In this document: positions 26,295-34,923 of the stretch, in pieces
How positions within the stretch are numbered: position 1 is the stretch's first letter
Layout: each line of letters opens with the position of its first letter
DNA from: JABWBD01 sp040768665
GTDB lineage: Bacteria; Planctomycetota; Planctomycetia; Pirellulales; Thermoguttaceae
NCBI GenBank assembly: GCA_040768665.1
Contig: JAXGMN010000039.1
Span: 62,001-126,000 of the forward strand
Direction: 5' to 3'
Length of the DNA: 64,000 nucleotides
The notes under the pieces: generated by a model
What the model was told of the DNA's origin: nothing
Databases searched by the model: none
Seen by the model: only the letters and a program-made list of their open reading frames with translations
Translations under genes and position numbers: made by a program

Positions 26295-28664
26295 ATGCGT
26301 TTTGGATATGGAACTGCTGTTGTCCTTCTTGCCGTTCTGGCGGGCGGCTGTTCCAAACCGCGGACGGATGCGGTCGAGCGCGACCGAGGTGTAAGCGGCG
26401 TCGCGACCCTCGCCGCCACGGAGCACGGGCTGATCGACATCCTCGATCCCCTCGACGGCGCACTGTTTCCGCTCGAGATCGCGCCGCCGACCTTCCGCTG
26501 GCAAGACAAGAACCCCGCTTGCGACACATGGCGCGTTGAAGTCCGATTGCAGGACGCCCGCCCAATGCAGTTCCTGAGCGGTTCGCAACAATGGACCCCG
26601 ACCGCGGAATCCTGGCAGTCCATCAAGCGCCAATCCCGGCAAACCGACGCGGTGGTGACGATCCTCGGCGCCAGCCTCGCCGCACCGGATGCCGTCCTGT
26701 CCCGAGGAAGCGTCTCGATCCGCACGTCGATCGACGAGGTCGGGGCGCCGATTTTCTACCGCGAGGTCGTTTTGCCGTTTCGCGAGGCGGTCAAGGATCC
26801 CTCGCGGATCCGATGGCGGTTTGGAGAAATCTCCTCCAACGAGCAGCCGCCGGTCGTGCTCGAGAAACTGCCCGTCTGCGGAAACTGCCATTCCTTTTCT
26901 GCCGATGGCGCAGTCCTCGGCATGGACGTCGACTACGCCAACGACCGGGGATCTTACGCGATCACCCCCGTCGACAAGGAGATGATCCTCGACGACGAAA
27001 AGGTCATTACCTGGAACGATTACAAGCGGGAAGACGGGGAGCCGACGTTCGGTCTTCTGTCGCAGGTCTCACCCGACGGGCGCTACGTGGTCAGCACCGT
27101 GAAAGACCGGTCCGTTTTCGTCGCGACGGAGGATCTGGAGTTCAGCCAGCTTTTTTTCCCCGTCAAGGGAATCCTGGCCGTCTACGATCGGAAGACAAAA
27201 GCGTTTCGCTCGCTGCCCGGGGCCGACGACCCGGCGTTTGTCCAGAGCAACCCCTCGTGGAGCCCCGATGGGAAATACCTGGTCTTCGCCCGGAGCAAAG
27301 CCTATCGCCTGAAACACGTCCGCGACGACGCCCCCGCGCTGCTCACGGCGAAGCAGTGCCAGGAATTCCTGGAAGGCGGGAAGACGTTCCTCTTCGATCT
27401 CTACCGTGTTCCGTTTAGCGGCGGCGAGGGAGGCACGGCGGAACCGCTGGCAGGGGCGTCTGGCAACGGCATGAGCAACTACTTTCCCAAGTATTCGCCC
27501 GACGGCAAATGGATCGTCTTCTGCCGGGCCAAGAGCTTCATGCTTCTTCAACCCGACAGCGAATTGTACATCCTCCCGTCTCAAGGCGGCGAAGCACGCA
27601 GGCTCGAGTGCAACACGCCTCGGATGAACTCCTGGCACAGTTGGTCGCCCAACGGCCGGTGGCTGGTGTTTTCCTCCCAGGCGTTTTCGCCGTACACGCA
27701 GCTTTTTCTCACCCATATCGACCAGCAAGGCGCCAGCAGTGTGCCGGTGCTGCTCTCGCGGTTCACCAGCCCCGATCGCGCGGCCAACATCCCCGAGTTC
27801 GTCAATACCAGGTCCGGCGCGATCGAAGGGATCGTTGTGAACTTTCTCGACGACTACAATTTCTTCCGAGCCGCGTCCGCCTTCCTGAACAACGGCCGAG
27901 ACACCGCATCGGCGGCCCCGCTGCTTCGCAAGGCCCTGGAATTGAACCCGGACCACATCCGGTCTCGCCTGGAGCTTGCGGCGATTCTCACGGAGGAAGG
28001 CAAGTTTGAAGAGGCAAGAGCCCACATCAACCACGTTCTCGCGATCGAGCCCGACCAGATCGACGCACTCCACGGCCTTGCCGTGATACTTGCCAAGGAG
28101 GGAAAGCCGGAGGAAGCGGCCGACCAGTGCCGACGAGCACTCGAAATATCGCCCGATTCCCCGGTCGCGCATCTCAATTTGGGACAGACGCTCCTGGAAA
28201 CCGGCAGACTGGATGAGGCCGTGGAGCACCTGGCCGAGGCCCTTCGCCTGCGGCCCGACGACGCGATGACGAATTACTATTGGGGAACCGTTTTGCACCG
28301 CCGCGCGAAGCCGCTCGAGGCGGCAACCTACTATCGTCGCGCGGTGGAATTGGATTCGGAGTTTATCCCGGCGATGTTGGCCATCGCCACCCTTTGTATC
28401 GCCAATGCTCAAGCCGATCCGGCACAGATCGACGAGGCGCTGGCTCTGGCCAAGAAAGCCTCGGATCGGACGAGCAACAACGACTTGCAGGTCCTGCGGG
28501 TCCTTGCCGCGGTGTACGCCGTTAACGGCCAAATCGATGAGGCAGCCGACACCGCGCGCCGGGCGCGGGACATCGCGCGCGTGGTTGGCGACCAAGACTC
28601 AGTCGCCCGAATCCAACGGATGCTGAACCTCTACGAAGAGATCCAAGCCGAGAGTCGCAAGTAA
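26295..28664 (+). CDS. Lipoprotein with PD40/TolB-type beta-propeller, CxxCH motif and TPRs
   Basis: 789 aa. Lipobox LAGGC at C19 predicts an anchored lipoprotein. An N-terminal Ig-like region (about 40-165) precedes a CGNCH motif near residue 195, which could bind c-type heme. Beta-propeller blades follow (about 250-500), marked by NPSWSPDGKYLVFARS, PKYSPDGKWIVFCRA and HSWSPNGRWLVFSSQ. Residues about 530-780 are TPRs (AAPLLRKALELNPDH, SPVAHLNLGQTLLETGRL, PLEAATYYRRAVELD). Similar proteins occur in planctomycetes without assigned function. It begins 59 bp after the M23 gene and may share its transcript. Confidence 0.82.
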   Translation: MRFGYGTAVVLLAVLAGGCSKPRTDAVERDRGVSGVATLAATEHGLIDILDPLDGALFPLEIAPPTFRWQDKNPACDTWRVEVRLQDARPMQFLSGSQQWTPTAESWQSIKRQSRQTDAVVTILGASLAAPDAVLSRGSVSIRTSIDEVGAPIFYREVVLPFREAVKDPSRIRWRFGEISSNEQPPVVLEKLPVCGNCHSFSADGAVLGMDVDYANDRGSYAITPVDKEMILDDEKVITWNDYKREDGEPTFGLLSQVSPDGRYVVSTVKDRSVFVATEDLEFSQLFFPVKGILAVYDRKTKAFRSLPGADDPAFVQSNPSWSPDGKYLVFARSKAYRLKHVRDDAPALLTAKQCQEFLEGGKTFLFDLYRVPFSGGEGGTAEPLAGASGNGMSNYFPKYSPDGKWIVFCRAKSFMLLQPDSELYILPSQGGEARRLECNTPRMNSWHSWSPNGRWLVFSSQAFSPYTQLFLTHIDQQGASSVPVLLSRFTSPDRAANIPEFVNTRSGAIEGIVVNFLDDYNFFRAASAFLNNGRDTASAAPLLRKALELNPDHIRSRLELAAILTEEGKFEEARAHINHVLAIEPDQIDALHGLAVILAKEGKPEEAADQCRRALEISPDSPVAHLNLGQTLLETGRLDEAVEHLAEALRLRPDDAMTNYYWGTVLHRRAKPLEAATYYRRAVELDSEFIPAMLAIATLCIANAQADPAQIDEALALAKKASDRTSNNDLQVLRVLAAVYAVNGQIDEAADTARRARDIARVVGDQDSVARIQRMLNLYEEIQAESRK

Positions 28665-28896
28665 TCGTTAACTTTGCGCGCGCAAAACCGTAGGGAGCCG
28701 AAGGCGACCGAATCGGGCAAGCCTCCGGTTAAAGGCAGCCTGGTTCCGCTCAACTTCAGACGGAAGGCTGGCGATTGGCTGCTACAGGTGAGCTTTTCCA
28801 TCTTTCGGAGGGGTTTTGTGTGCACTTTAGATGGGTTATATACCCGTCAATTTGATTATGGTCCGGGGAAGTGGTGAAAAAAGCCAAACCTGGGGC

Positions 28897-28927
28897 TTGA
28901 CGGGAATTCCGTTTTTGATTGTGCTAT
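28897..28927 (+). promoter_or_regulatory. Possible promoter for the lipoprotein/DUF1559 pair
   Basis: TTGACG (28897-28902), 19-bp spacer, TGCTAT (28922-28927). Downstream in the leader is a hairpin GCACCGT/ACGGTGC with a six-G loop (28966-28985). Spacing is on the long side. The gap 28665-29015 shows no gene. Confidence 0.35.
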
Positions 28928-29015
28928 GCGGAGGTAGCCGGCCTCGTCGTAGTTCTCATCGAACTGCACCGTGGGGGGACGGTGCGTCAGGGAAGCCCAC
29001 ACAGGAGATTCGATC

Positions 29016-29417
29016 ATGCTCAAGGTGCGTTGGTTGATGGTCGCAGGTTCTCTTTTGATGGTTTGTGTCGCGGGTTGTTCCGGTCCATCGGCCGATTTGC
29101 CGGATTTGGCGCCGGTCAGCGGCACGGTCACCATGGGCGGAGAACCGCTCAGCGGCGTTGCCGTCGTTTTTGAATCCGCCAAGGGACAGGCCGCTTACGG
29201 CACCACCGACCAAAGTGGGCGATACGAGCTGAACTTTAAGGGCGACACCAAGGGAGCGCAGGTGGGTGAGAACACGGTTCGCATTACGACGCCCCTGGAT
29301 CACCCCGCGCCGGCCGACTACAAAGACCCGATCCCTGAGAAGTACAACACGTCTTCGCAGTTGAAGGTAACGGTCGAACCGGGCCCGAATACTCATGACT
29401 TTACTCTCGAACCTTGA
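29016..29417 (+). CDS. Small lipoprotein with carboxypeptidase-regulatory-like fold
   Basis: 133 aa from ATG 29016, AGGAG at 8 bp. Signal peptide with lipobox VAGC (C21). The rest is a single beta-sandwich of the transthyretin/carboxypeptidase-regulatory type: APVSGTVTMGGEPLSGVAVVFE, then TTDQSGRYELNFKGD and GENTVRITT. This small-lipoprotein-plus-DUF1559 pairing is common in planctomycetes; the partner begins 60 bp downstream. Likely surface or periplasmic; function unknown. Confidence 0.85.
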   Translation: MLKVRWLMVAGSLLMVCVAGCSGPSADLPDLAPVSGTVTMGGEPLSGVAVVFESAKGQAAYGTTDQSGRYELNFKGDTKGAQVGENTVRITTPLDHPAPADYKDPIPEKYNTSSQLKVTVEPGPNTHDFTLEP

Positions 29418-29477
29418 TTGGCTTCCACTTCGGTCGTTGGTATCTGTTTTCATTTCGTTTTGGGGAGGAGTTCTGCT

Positions 29478-30470
29478 ATGAAACGGTTACTTTTGAAAGC
29501 CTGGACTCGCAGGCTCGGTTTCACGCTCGTCGAACTGTTGGTTGTGATCGCCATCATCGGCATCTTGATTGCGCTGTTGCTTCCCGCCGTCCAGGCGGCC
29601 CGTGAAGCGGCCAGACGGTCGCAGTGTTCCAATAATTTGAAACAACTTGCCTTGGGGTTGCACAACTATCACGACACGTTCCTCGTCTTTCCGCCCGGAT
29701 TCGTCGATAGCAGTGTGTCGTACGCCGCGCCGGGATACGAGGTGACTCTTGAGCTTAACCAGAACGGGCTGGCGTGGTCGGCGTTGATCTTGCCATTCGT
29801 CGAACAGGGCCCGTTGTTCGATCAAATTGACAGCCAGACGTCTGGGTACAGGCGACACTGGGAAAAAGACTTCAGTTGGGCGACCAACCCGATTGCGGCG
29901 TCACGACAAGGGGTTTCTGTATTCAACTGTCCATCAGACAGTATGGGGCCCATTAATACCAAGAGAGGCAACTACGGAAAGAACAACTACTTAGGAAATT
30001 CGGGCAGGAGTGCTGCACAAGATCTGACTCAGGGAGTTCTTTATCCCGGCTCTAAGATCAAGATACGAGATATTCGCGACGGGACCTCCAACACGGCGAT
30101 GCTCGTCGAGCGGACCGGGAGTACCGAGTTAGGGGGGATGAGTTGCGGCATCCCCGGTGTGGACGCGCAAAACTGCCAGTGGAACGCCGGTTTGTGGATT
30201 GGTGCGCGCACGATCGCTAGTGCGAATGCCTGGTCCCCGGGGATGAACTCGACCGACGTCGACAGCTATGGTGGAGGTAGCGCGACCTATTTGATCAACC
30301 GCTCGACTGCGACTTGGGGGCCTTCATGGGGCAACGGCAGTGACCATCCCGGTGGTCTGCAATGGGCGCTTTGCGACGCCTCGGTCAGCTTCGTCTCCGA
30401 AACCATCGACATGCTGACCTACCGAGCCCTGCGGACCCGTCAACTTGGCGAGACTGTTAGCGGCTATTGA
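29478..30470 (+). CDS. DUF1559 protein with prepilin-like N-terminus
   Basis: 330 aa from ATG 29478, GGAGGAG at 8 bp. Class III prepilin-type signal: cleavage after Gly14 in RLGFTLVE, then a hydrophobic helix (VVIAIIGILIALLLPAVQ). The DUF1559 body has EAARRSQCSNNLKQLALGLHNYHDT, VFPPGF, FNCPSDS and the terminal H-x-GG-x-Q-x-A motif in HPGGLQWALCDASV. This family is hugely expanded in planctomycetes and is thought to form pseudopilin-like surface structures. Earlier starts in the frame lack the signal. Confidence 0.95.
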   Translation: MKRLLLKAWTRRLGFTLVELLVVIAIIGILIALLLPAVQAAREAARRSQCSNNLKQLALGLHNYHDTFLVFPPGFVDSSVSYAAPGYEVTLELNQNGLAWSALILPFVEQGPLFDQIDSQTSGYRRHWEKDFSWATNPIAASRQGVSVFNCPSDSMGPINTKRGNYGKNNYLGNSGRSAAQDLTQGVLYPGSKIKIRDIRDGTSNTAMLVERTGSTELGGMSCGIPGVDAQNCQWNAGLWIGARTIASANAWSPGMNSTDVDSYGGGSATYLINRSTATWGPSWGNGSDHPGGLQWALCDASVSFVSETIDMLTYRALRTRQLGETVSGY

Positions 30471-30487
30471 TCGGCCTTCCTCCCGGT

Positions 30488-30517
30488 CCCCGGTCGTCGC
30501 CGTCGCGACGACCGGGG
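30488..30517 (+). terminator. 12-bp perfect hairpin after DUF1559 gene
   Basis: CCCCGGTCGTCG and CGACGACCGGGG around a 6-nt loop, 17 bp past the DUF1559 stop. No U-run. It also separates this gene from the convergent TPR-cytochrome gene. Confidence 0.65.
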
Positions 30518-30647
30518 TGCTGTGTGGCTTTCGGCGTCGGGCGTTGATCAGGATGGGCGCGCTTGAGCGCGACGAGCGGTCGTGACGTGTGGGTCGGTGT
30601 GGCGGATTGCACTCCGACCCTGGCCCGGCGGTATCGCGACCAGATCT

Positions 30648-32672
30648 TTATCGAGAGGATTGCTCTTTGCCGGTAGATGGGCCGCTAACGTCCGTCGCTG
30701 CTACCGGGATGACGGACGATAGGGAGCGCTGTGTGGCTTCGAGGAGTCGCTGGTAGTTGCTCAGCGTTCGCTTGGGCTGGCGTGAAAGCGAGCCGCAGTA
30801 GTGGACCACGTCGACATACTCCTCGCCGGTTAGGGCCTTCGTCGCCGGGTGCGCACTCCCGGGCATCCCCGTCACGATCCTCAGGAAGATCGACTCGGGC
30901 TCGTGGCCGCCCTTGAAAGGACCGCTCACCAGATCCCGAGGCGGATTCGGCAGTCCTTGCTCGTCGAATAGGGCAACTTCAGGGGGGCCGGTGCCGTCGT
31001 CGCCATGGCACGGCCGGCATCCCTTCTGGAGGTATACTTCCCGGCCGCGTGCGACCGCTGCCGGGTCCGCAGGACCGATCGCCGGCACGGGGACGGCATC
31101 TCCGGGGAGACTGCGGAGTTCCACCACTTCCTGGACGTCCTCCTCGTCGATCTCTTCGTCCTCCGCTTCCAACAGCGCGATATACCACTCGCGCACGCCT
31201 TCCCGGCGGAGCCGGAGGACTTCTTCGGCCAACATTTCGAGCTGCTTCTCGCTCAGGTGATCGAATTCCCTCATCGACGTGCCGGGCATGCCGTCCTTGA
31301 TCACCCGTTTCAGGTCTTCCACCGTCGGGTTGGTGTTGTCGGTGCTCACCAGCCGAAAACTCTCCGTGCGGAAATCTCGCGGAAGCGGGAATTGGTGGCG
31401 AGCGGCCCGTCCCTTCCCGTCCCCGTTGGCGCCGTGACACGCGGTGCAGTACAGGTCGTACAACTCTGCCGCAGTCAGATCGGCCTCCTCGCGCCTGGCA
31501 ACTCGGGAAACTTCCCGCTGGATCCCCGTCGACTGCGCGGCAAATTCCGCTGCGACCGCAGACAGCCGCTTGAGCTCGTCGGCGGCCTCCGCGTTGCCGG
31601 GGTCGACGGCAAGTTGGATGAGCAGGTCGACCCCTCGAAGTTCGTTCGATTCCTCGGCCCCCGCTTGTTCGAAAAGCCGGTGGGCCACCGCGGTCTCTTC
31701 CTGCAGAGCGAACGCCATGGCCGCGTCCTGCTGAAATTCCCGCTTCTTGAGTCCGTAGACGGCCCGCGCTTGCCCGAACCAACGAAGCGCCTGCGGGTAG
31801 TTGCCCGAATCGAGTTCGATCGAGCCCATCTCGCCGCAGAACTCCAGGCCCGGATCGGAGGAGAATCCCAGCAAGTCGGCCACTGCGCGAGCTTCCTCGA
31901 CGTGCGACATTTTGCGCAACACGCCCGCGAGGCCCACGACGGCAATCTCGCTCCGCGCGCAGGCAGAGGCAAAACGCTGGTAGGCCGCCAGCGCCTCGGC
32001 AAGGCGATCCTGCTTCTCCAGCAGCCTTGCCACCGCGGTGTGCGCCAGTTCGTGCGCCGGCTGCCGGGCCACGGCATTCTCGAATTCCCTCAGTGCCTCG
32101 ACTTCGCGATTCTGATTGAACCAGTAGACCCCCTGGAGATAGGCGATGTCTGCGTCGTGCGGGAGAGCGGCAGCCCAGAATTCGAGGATCCGTTCGGCCT
32201 TGCCGGGCTCCTTGCGTGCCAGATGGCCGCGCAGGCAGGCGTCGATTGCGTCATAGCGTCGAACGCCCGCCGCGGCTGGGCTTTTCCAAAGGTCCTCGGG
32301 CGCCTCCTGAGCGCCCATGCGGATCAGCCCCAGCGCCTGTTCCTGTTGCCAGCGATGCGGATCCGCGCCCTGCCGGCGGGCGGATTCCAGGGCTGTCTGC
32401 CAGCGATCCATCCGGCCGAAACGCCGAAAACAAGCCGCGCGAATCAGTTCCGTCTCGGCGTCGCCAAAAGCAAGCCGGTTGGACCAATGCAGCCATCGCT
32501 GCGCTTCGCTCAGCGCGCCGGCGTCCATCCGGCGAACGGCCATCCAGCGAGCCCACACGGGAACAGCCACCAGCGAGACGGGCAGCGCCACGAAGATCAG
32601 CACCGCGAAACCGACGCCCAATATTATCCGGCGGTCGTGTGGCTCGGGAGAATGACTGCGATCAGAACGCAC
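30648..32672 (-). CDS. Membrane-anchored TPR protein with two C-terminal cytochrome c domains
   Basis: 674 aa from GTG 32672, preceded by AGGAG; the longer reading would start inside the palindrome at 32759-32980. A membrane anchor (ILGVGFAVLIFVALPVSLVAV, about residues 17-37) leads to TPR helices (about 50-380; DADIAYLQGVYWFNQNREVE, QALRWFGQARAVYG). Two cytochrome c domains follow: CTACH near residue 410 with candidate Met ligands in KDGMPGTSM, and CRPCH near 550 with VTGMPGSAH. A likely periplasmic diheme electron carrier tethered to a TPR interaction platform. It is divergent from an FG-GAP protein that also has one CxxCH. Confidence 0.87.
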   Translation of the reverse strand: MRSDRSHSPEPHDRRIILGVGFAVLIFVALPVSLVAVPVWARWMAVRRMDAGALSEAQRWLHWSNRLAFGDAETELIRAACFRRFGRMDRWQTALESARRQGADPHRWQQEQALGLIRMGAQEAPEDLWKSPAAAGVRRYDAIDACLRGHLARKEPGKAERILEFWAAALPHDADIAYLQGVYWFNQNREVEALREFENAVARQPAHELAHTAVARLLEKQDRLAEALAAYQRFASACARSEIAVVGLAGVLRKMSHVEEARAVADLLGFSSDPGLEFCGEMGSIELDSGNYPQALRWFGQARAVYGLKKREFQQDAAMAFALQEETAVAHRLFEQAGAEESNELRGVDLLIQLAVDPGNAEAADELKRLSAVAAEFAAQSTGIQREVSRVARREEADLTAAELYDLYCTACHGANGDGKGRAARHQFPLPRDFRTESFRLVSTDNTNPTVEDLKRVIKDGMPGTSMREFDHLSEKQLEMLAEEVLRLRREGVREWYIALLEAEDEEIDEEDVQEVVELRSLPGDAVPVPAIGPADPAAVARGREVYLQKGCRPCHGDDGTGPPEVALFDEQGLPNPPRDLVSGPFKGGHEPESIFLRIVTGMPGSAHPATKALTGEEYVDVVHYCGSLSRQPKRTLSNYQRLLEATQRSLSSVIPVAATDVSGPSTGKEQSSR

Positions 32673-32758
32673 CAACCGCTCCTGCTTGTTCGCTGCCGGC
32701 GGAAAGACCGAAGTTGCCGCATGCTCATTCGATTGTATTGCCGAATGTTCTTTGTTAC

Positions 32759-32980
32759 AACTCAAACTGTAAATGCCACCACCGCGGTTTATCCCGGTGG
32801 GGCGATGTTTGGCAACTACAAACGCCAAGAACCCTCGTTTTGTGATTTCGCTTCCGCCGCTCGGCCCTACAGGCCGAGCGGCGGCAAGCGAAATCACAAA
32901 ACGGCTCGGATCGCCGTTTGTAGGTTGCCAAACATCGCCCCACCGACGCGGGGTCGGTGGTGGCGTTTACGGTTCGAGTT
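32759..32980. mobile_element. 222-bp near-perfect fold-back element (MITE-like)
   Basis: Arms of about 105 bp from the ends inward: aactcaaactgtaaatgcc... at the left against ...ggcgtttacggttcgagtt at the right, through gatgtttggcaac/gttgccaaacatc and gttttgtgatttcgctt/aagcgaaatcacaaaac, meeting at cggccctacaggccg (centre about 32869). It lies between two divergent genes. No target duplication and no open frame of its own are obvious. Length and symmetry suggest a transposed non-autonomous element. Confidence 0.8.
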
Positions 32981-33046
32981 AGAACTAATCTAGGAGACCA
33001 TGCGCGCACACGGCGTACGGCGGCCACAGCGAAGGGGTGCGGCAAC

Positions 33047-34651
33047 ATGCCGGGGGCGAAAAGACGAGGGCTTTCTCGACGAAGCTTAGGCTTTCTGATT
33101 GCGGGGGTTGCCTGCCTGGCCGGGCTGTTGGTCTACTGGCGAAACTCGGCTTTCGTCACCCAAGCCGCCTGGCAGCAGTATGTGCCGTCGTCGCCCGGCT
33201 CCGCTGAGGCAATCGCGTTCGACCCGCGGCTCGTCCCTCAAATCGAGGCGTTCTGCGGCGATTGCCACGCCGTCCCCCTTGCCGAGAATTACCCGCGCGA
33301 CGCCTGGCACCGCAAGGTACGGCGGGGATACGAATTCTATTCCCGCTCGGGCCGGAACGACCTCGATCCTCCCCCGATCCGCGAGACCGTCGCCTATTAC
33401 CGCTCGTTGGCGCCCGAGAAAATCGTATTGCCCCAACCCCCGGACGCACCAACGCGACCGGGCGTCGCCTTCCTGCCCCAGCACTTGTCTTTTGCGGATA
33501 CGACGGACGTCCCGCCGGGAATCGGCCATCTGCAGTGGATTGACCTGGAACAAAACGGCAAGCCGGTCCTGGTGGTTTGCGACATGCGACGCGGCTATGT
33601 CTCCGCGTTGGACCTCCGCGATTCGCCCCCAGCTTTTCAACACCTGGCCGCCTTAGACAACCCGTGCCACGTCGAGCCATGCGACCTCGACGGGGACGGT
33701 CTGCTCGACCTGGTCGTGGCTGACTTGGGCAGCTTTCATGCCCGCGACCACGACCAAGGCCGGGTCGTGTGGCTGCGTCGCCGGCCGCCCGTTGGTGATT
33801 ACGAACCGATCGTCGTCGCGTCGGGCCTGGGGCGCGTGGCAAACAATCAGGCCGTCGCTATCGATGGCGACGGCGACCTCGACCTGCTCGTCGCCGAGTT
33901 CGGCTACAACATGACCGGGAAAATCGCGTTGCTCACCAACACGGCCGAACCCGGCGAGCGCCCGGAATTCGAAACGCAAGTGCTGGACCCTCGGCCGGGG
34001 ACCAGTCACATCCTGGTCCACGACCTGAATGACGACGGCCGCCCCGACTTCTTGGCGCTCACCAGCCAAGAGCACGAATGGATCGCAGCACTGCTTAATC
34101 GGCCTGACGGCCCGTTCGAGCGGCAGACGCTCTGGGCAGCCCCCGACCTCACCTTTGGGCTGACCGGCATGTGGCTGGTCGACCTCGACCAGGACCGCGA
34201 TGTGGATGTCCTTTTCACCAACGGCGATACTTTCGACGACCAATACGTCAGGCCGTCTCATGGGGTCCAATGGCTGGAGAACCGCGGCTCGCTCGAGTTT
34301 ACTTACCGGCGGCTCACCGATCTGCCGGGCGCCCACGCCGCGCAAGCGGGCGATTTCGATCGCGACGGCGATCTCGACGTGGTTGCGGTCTCCTGGCTCC
34401 ACGACCAACTGTACCCGGTGGGCGCCGCATCGGGGCCGATGGATTCGATCGTCTACCTGGAGCAATCGTCACCCGGAAAATTTGAGCGTCACAGAGTCGA
34501 AGTCGGATTTCCGTATCACGCGACGCTGGAGGCGGCGGACTTCGACGCGGATGGCGACCTCGATTTCGCCGTGGGATGGCAGCCGCACCAGGGGTGGCGA
34601 GAGCACTCCATCACCGTCTGGTGGAACCAGGCGGTGAGAAAGAACGACTGA
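33047..34651 (+). CDS. FG-GAP/VCBS repeat protein with one CxxCH motif
   Basis: 534 aa from ATG 33047. A basic start (PGAKRRGLSRRS) and membrane segment (LGFLIAGVACLAGLLVYW) anchor it. CGDCH near residue 70 could bind heme c. From about residue 160 to the end are FG-GAP-type beta-propeller repeats with calcium-binding loops: DLDGDGLLDLVVAD, IDGDGDLDLLVAEFG, DLNDDGRPDFLALTS, DLDQDRDVDVLFTNG, DFDRDGDLDVVAVS and DFDADGDLDFAVGW. Similar genes accompany TPR-cytochrome genes in planctomycetes, so the divergent neighbour may be a functional partner. Periplasmic. Confidence 0.85.
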   Translation: MPGAKRRGLSRRSLGFLIAGVACLAGLLVYWRNSAFVTQAAWQQYVPSSPGSAEAIAFDPRLVPQIEAFCGDCHAVPLAENYPRDAWHRKVRRGYEFYSRSGRNDLDPPPIRETVAYYRSLAPEKIVLPQPPDAPTRPGVAFLPQHLSFADTTDVPPGIGHLQWIDLEQNGKPVLVVCDMRRGYVSALDLRDSPPAFQHLAALDNPCHVEPCDLDGDGLLDLVVADLGSFHARDHDQGRVVWLRRRPPVGDYEPIVVASGLGRVANNQAVAIDGDGDLDLLVAEFGYNMTGKIALLTNTAEPGERPEFETQVLDPRPGTSHILVHDLNDDGRPDFLALTSQEHEWIAALLNRPDGPFERQTLWAAPDLTFGLTGMWLVDLDQDRDVDVLFTNGDTFDDQYVRPSHGVQWLENRGSLEFTYRRLTDLPGAHAAQAGDFDRDGDLDVVAVSWLHDQLYPVGAASGPMDSIVYLEQSSPGKFERHRVEVGFPYHATLEAADFDADGDLDFAVGWQPHQGWREHSITVWWNQAVRKND

Positions 34652-34767
34652 CGACCGGCCCCCTCGGCCCCCACCGCTCCGAGACTGCGCTGCCCGAAGT
34701 CACGTGTGCCAGAAAACCTTGCCGCACGCACGAAGGCTATTGCCGCGCGGGTCGAGGATCTACAATA

Positions 34768-34875
34768 CTCTACAGCAAGACTTCGCCCAAATACATACAA
34801 CATGTTGTGTTGCTACCAATGCAGTCAGCACAACATATCGTAGTCAAACGCTGGAAGTCTTGTCTTGCTGTAGAG
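34768..34875. repeat. AT-rich inverted repeat upstream of Rpn-family gene
   Basis: CTCTACAGCAAGAC (34768-34781) and its exact complement GTCTTGCTGTAGAG (34862-34875) flank a 80-bp segment that itself contains the palindrome ACAACATGTTGT and an atgttgtg/cacaacat pair. It looks like a small fold-back or terminal-repeat element. No transposase is seen inside. Confidence 0.7.
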
Positions 34876-34923
34876 CAATATCTCATGGCCCATCGTGATT
34901 TTCTGGTTCGGCGGAGGAACAAG

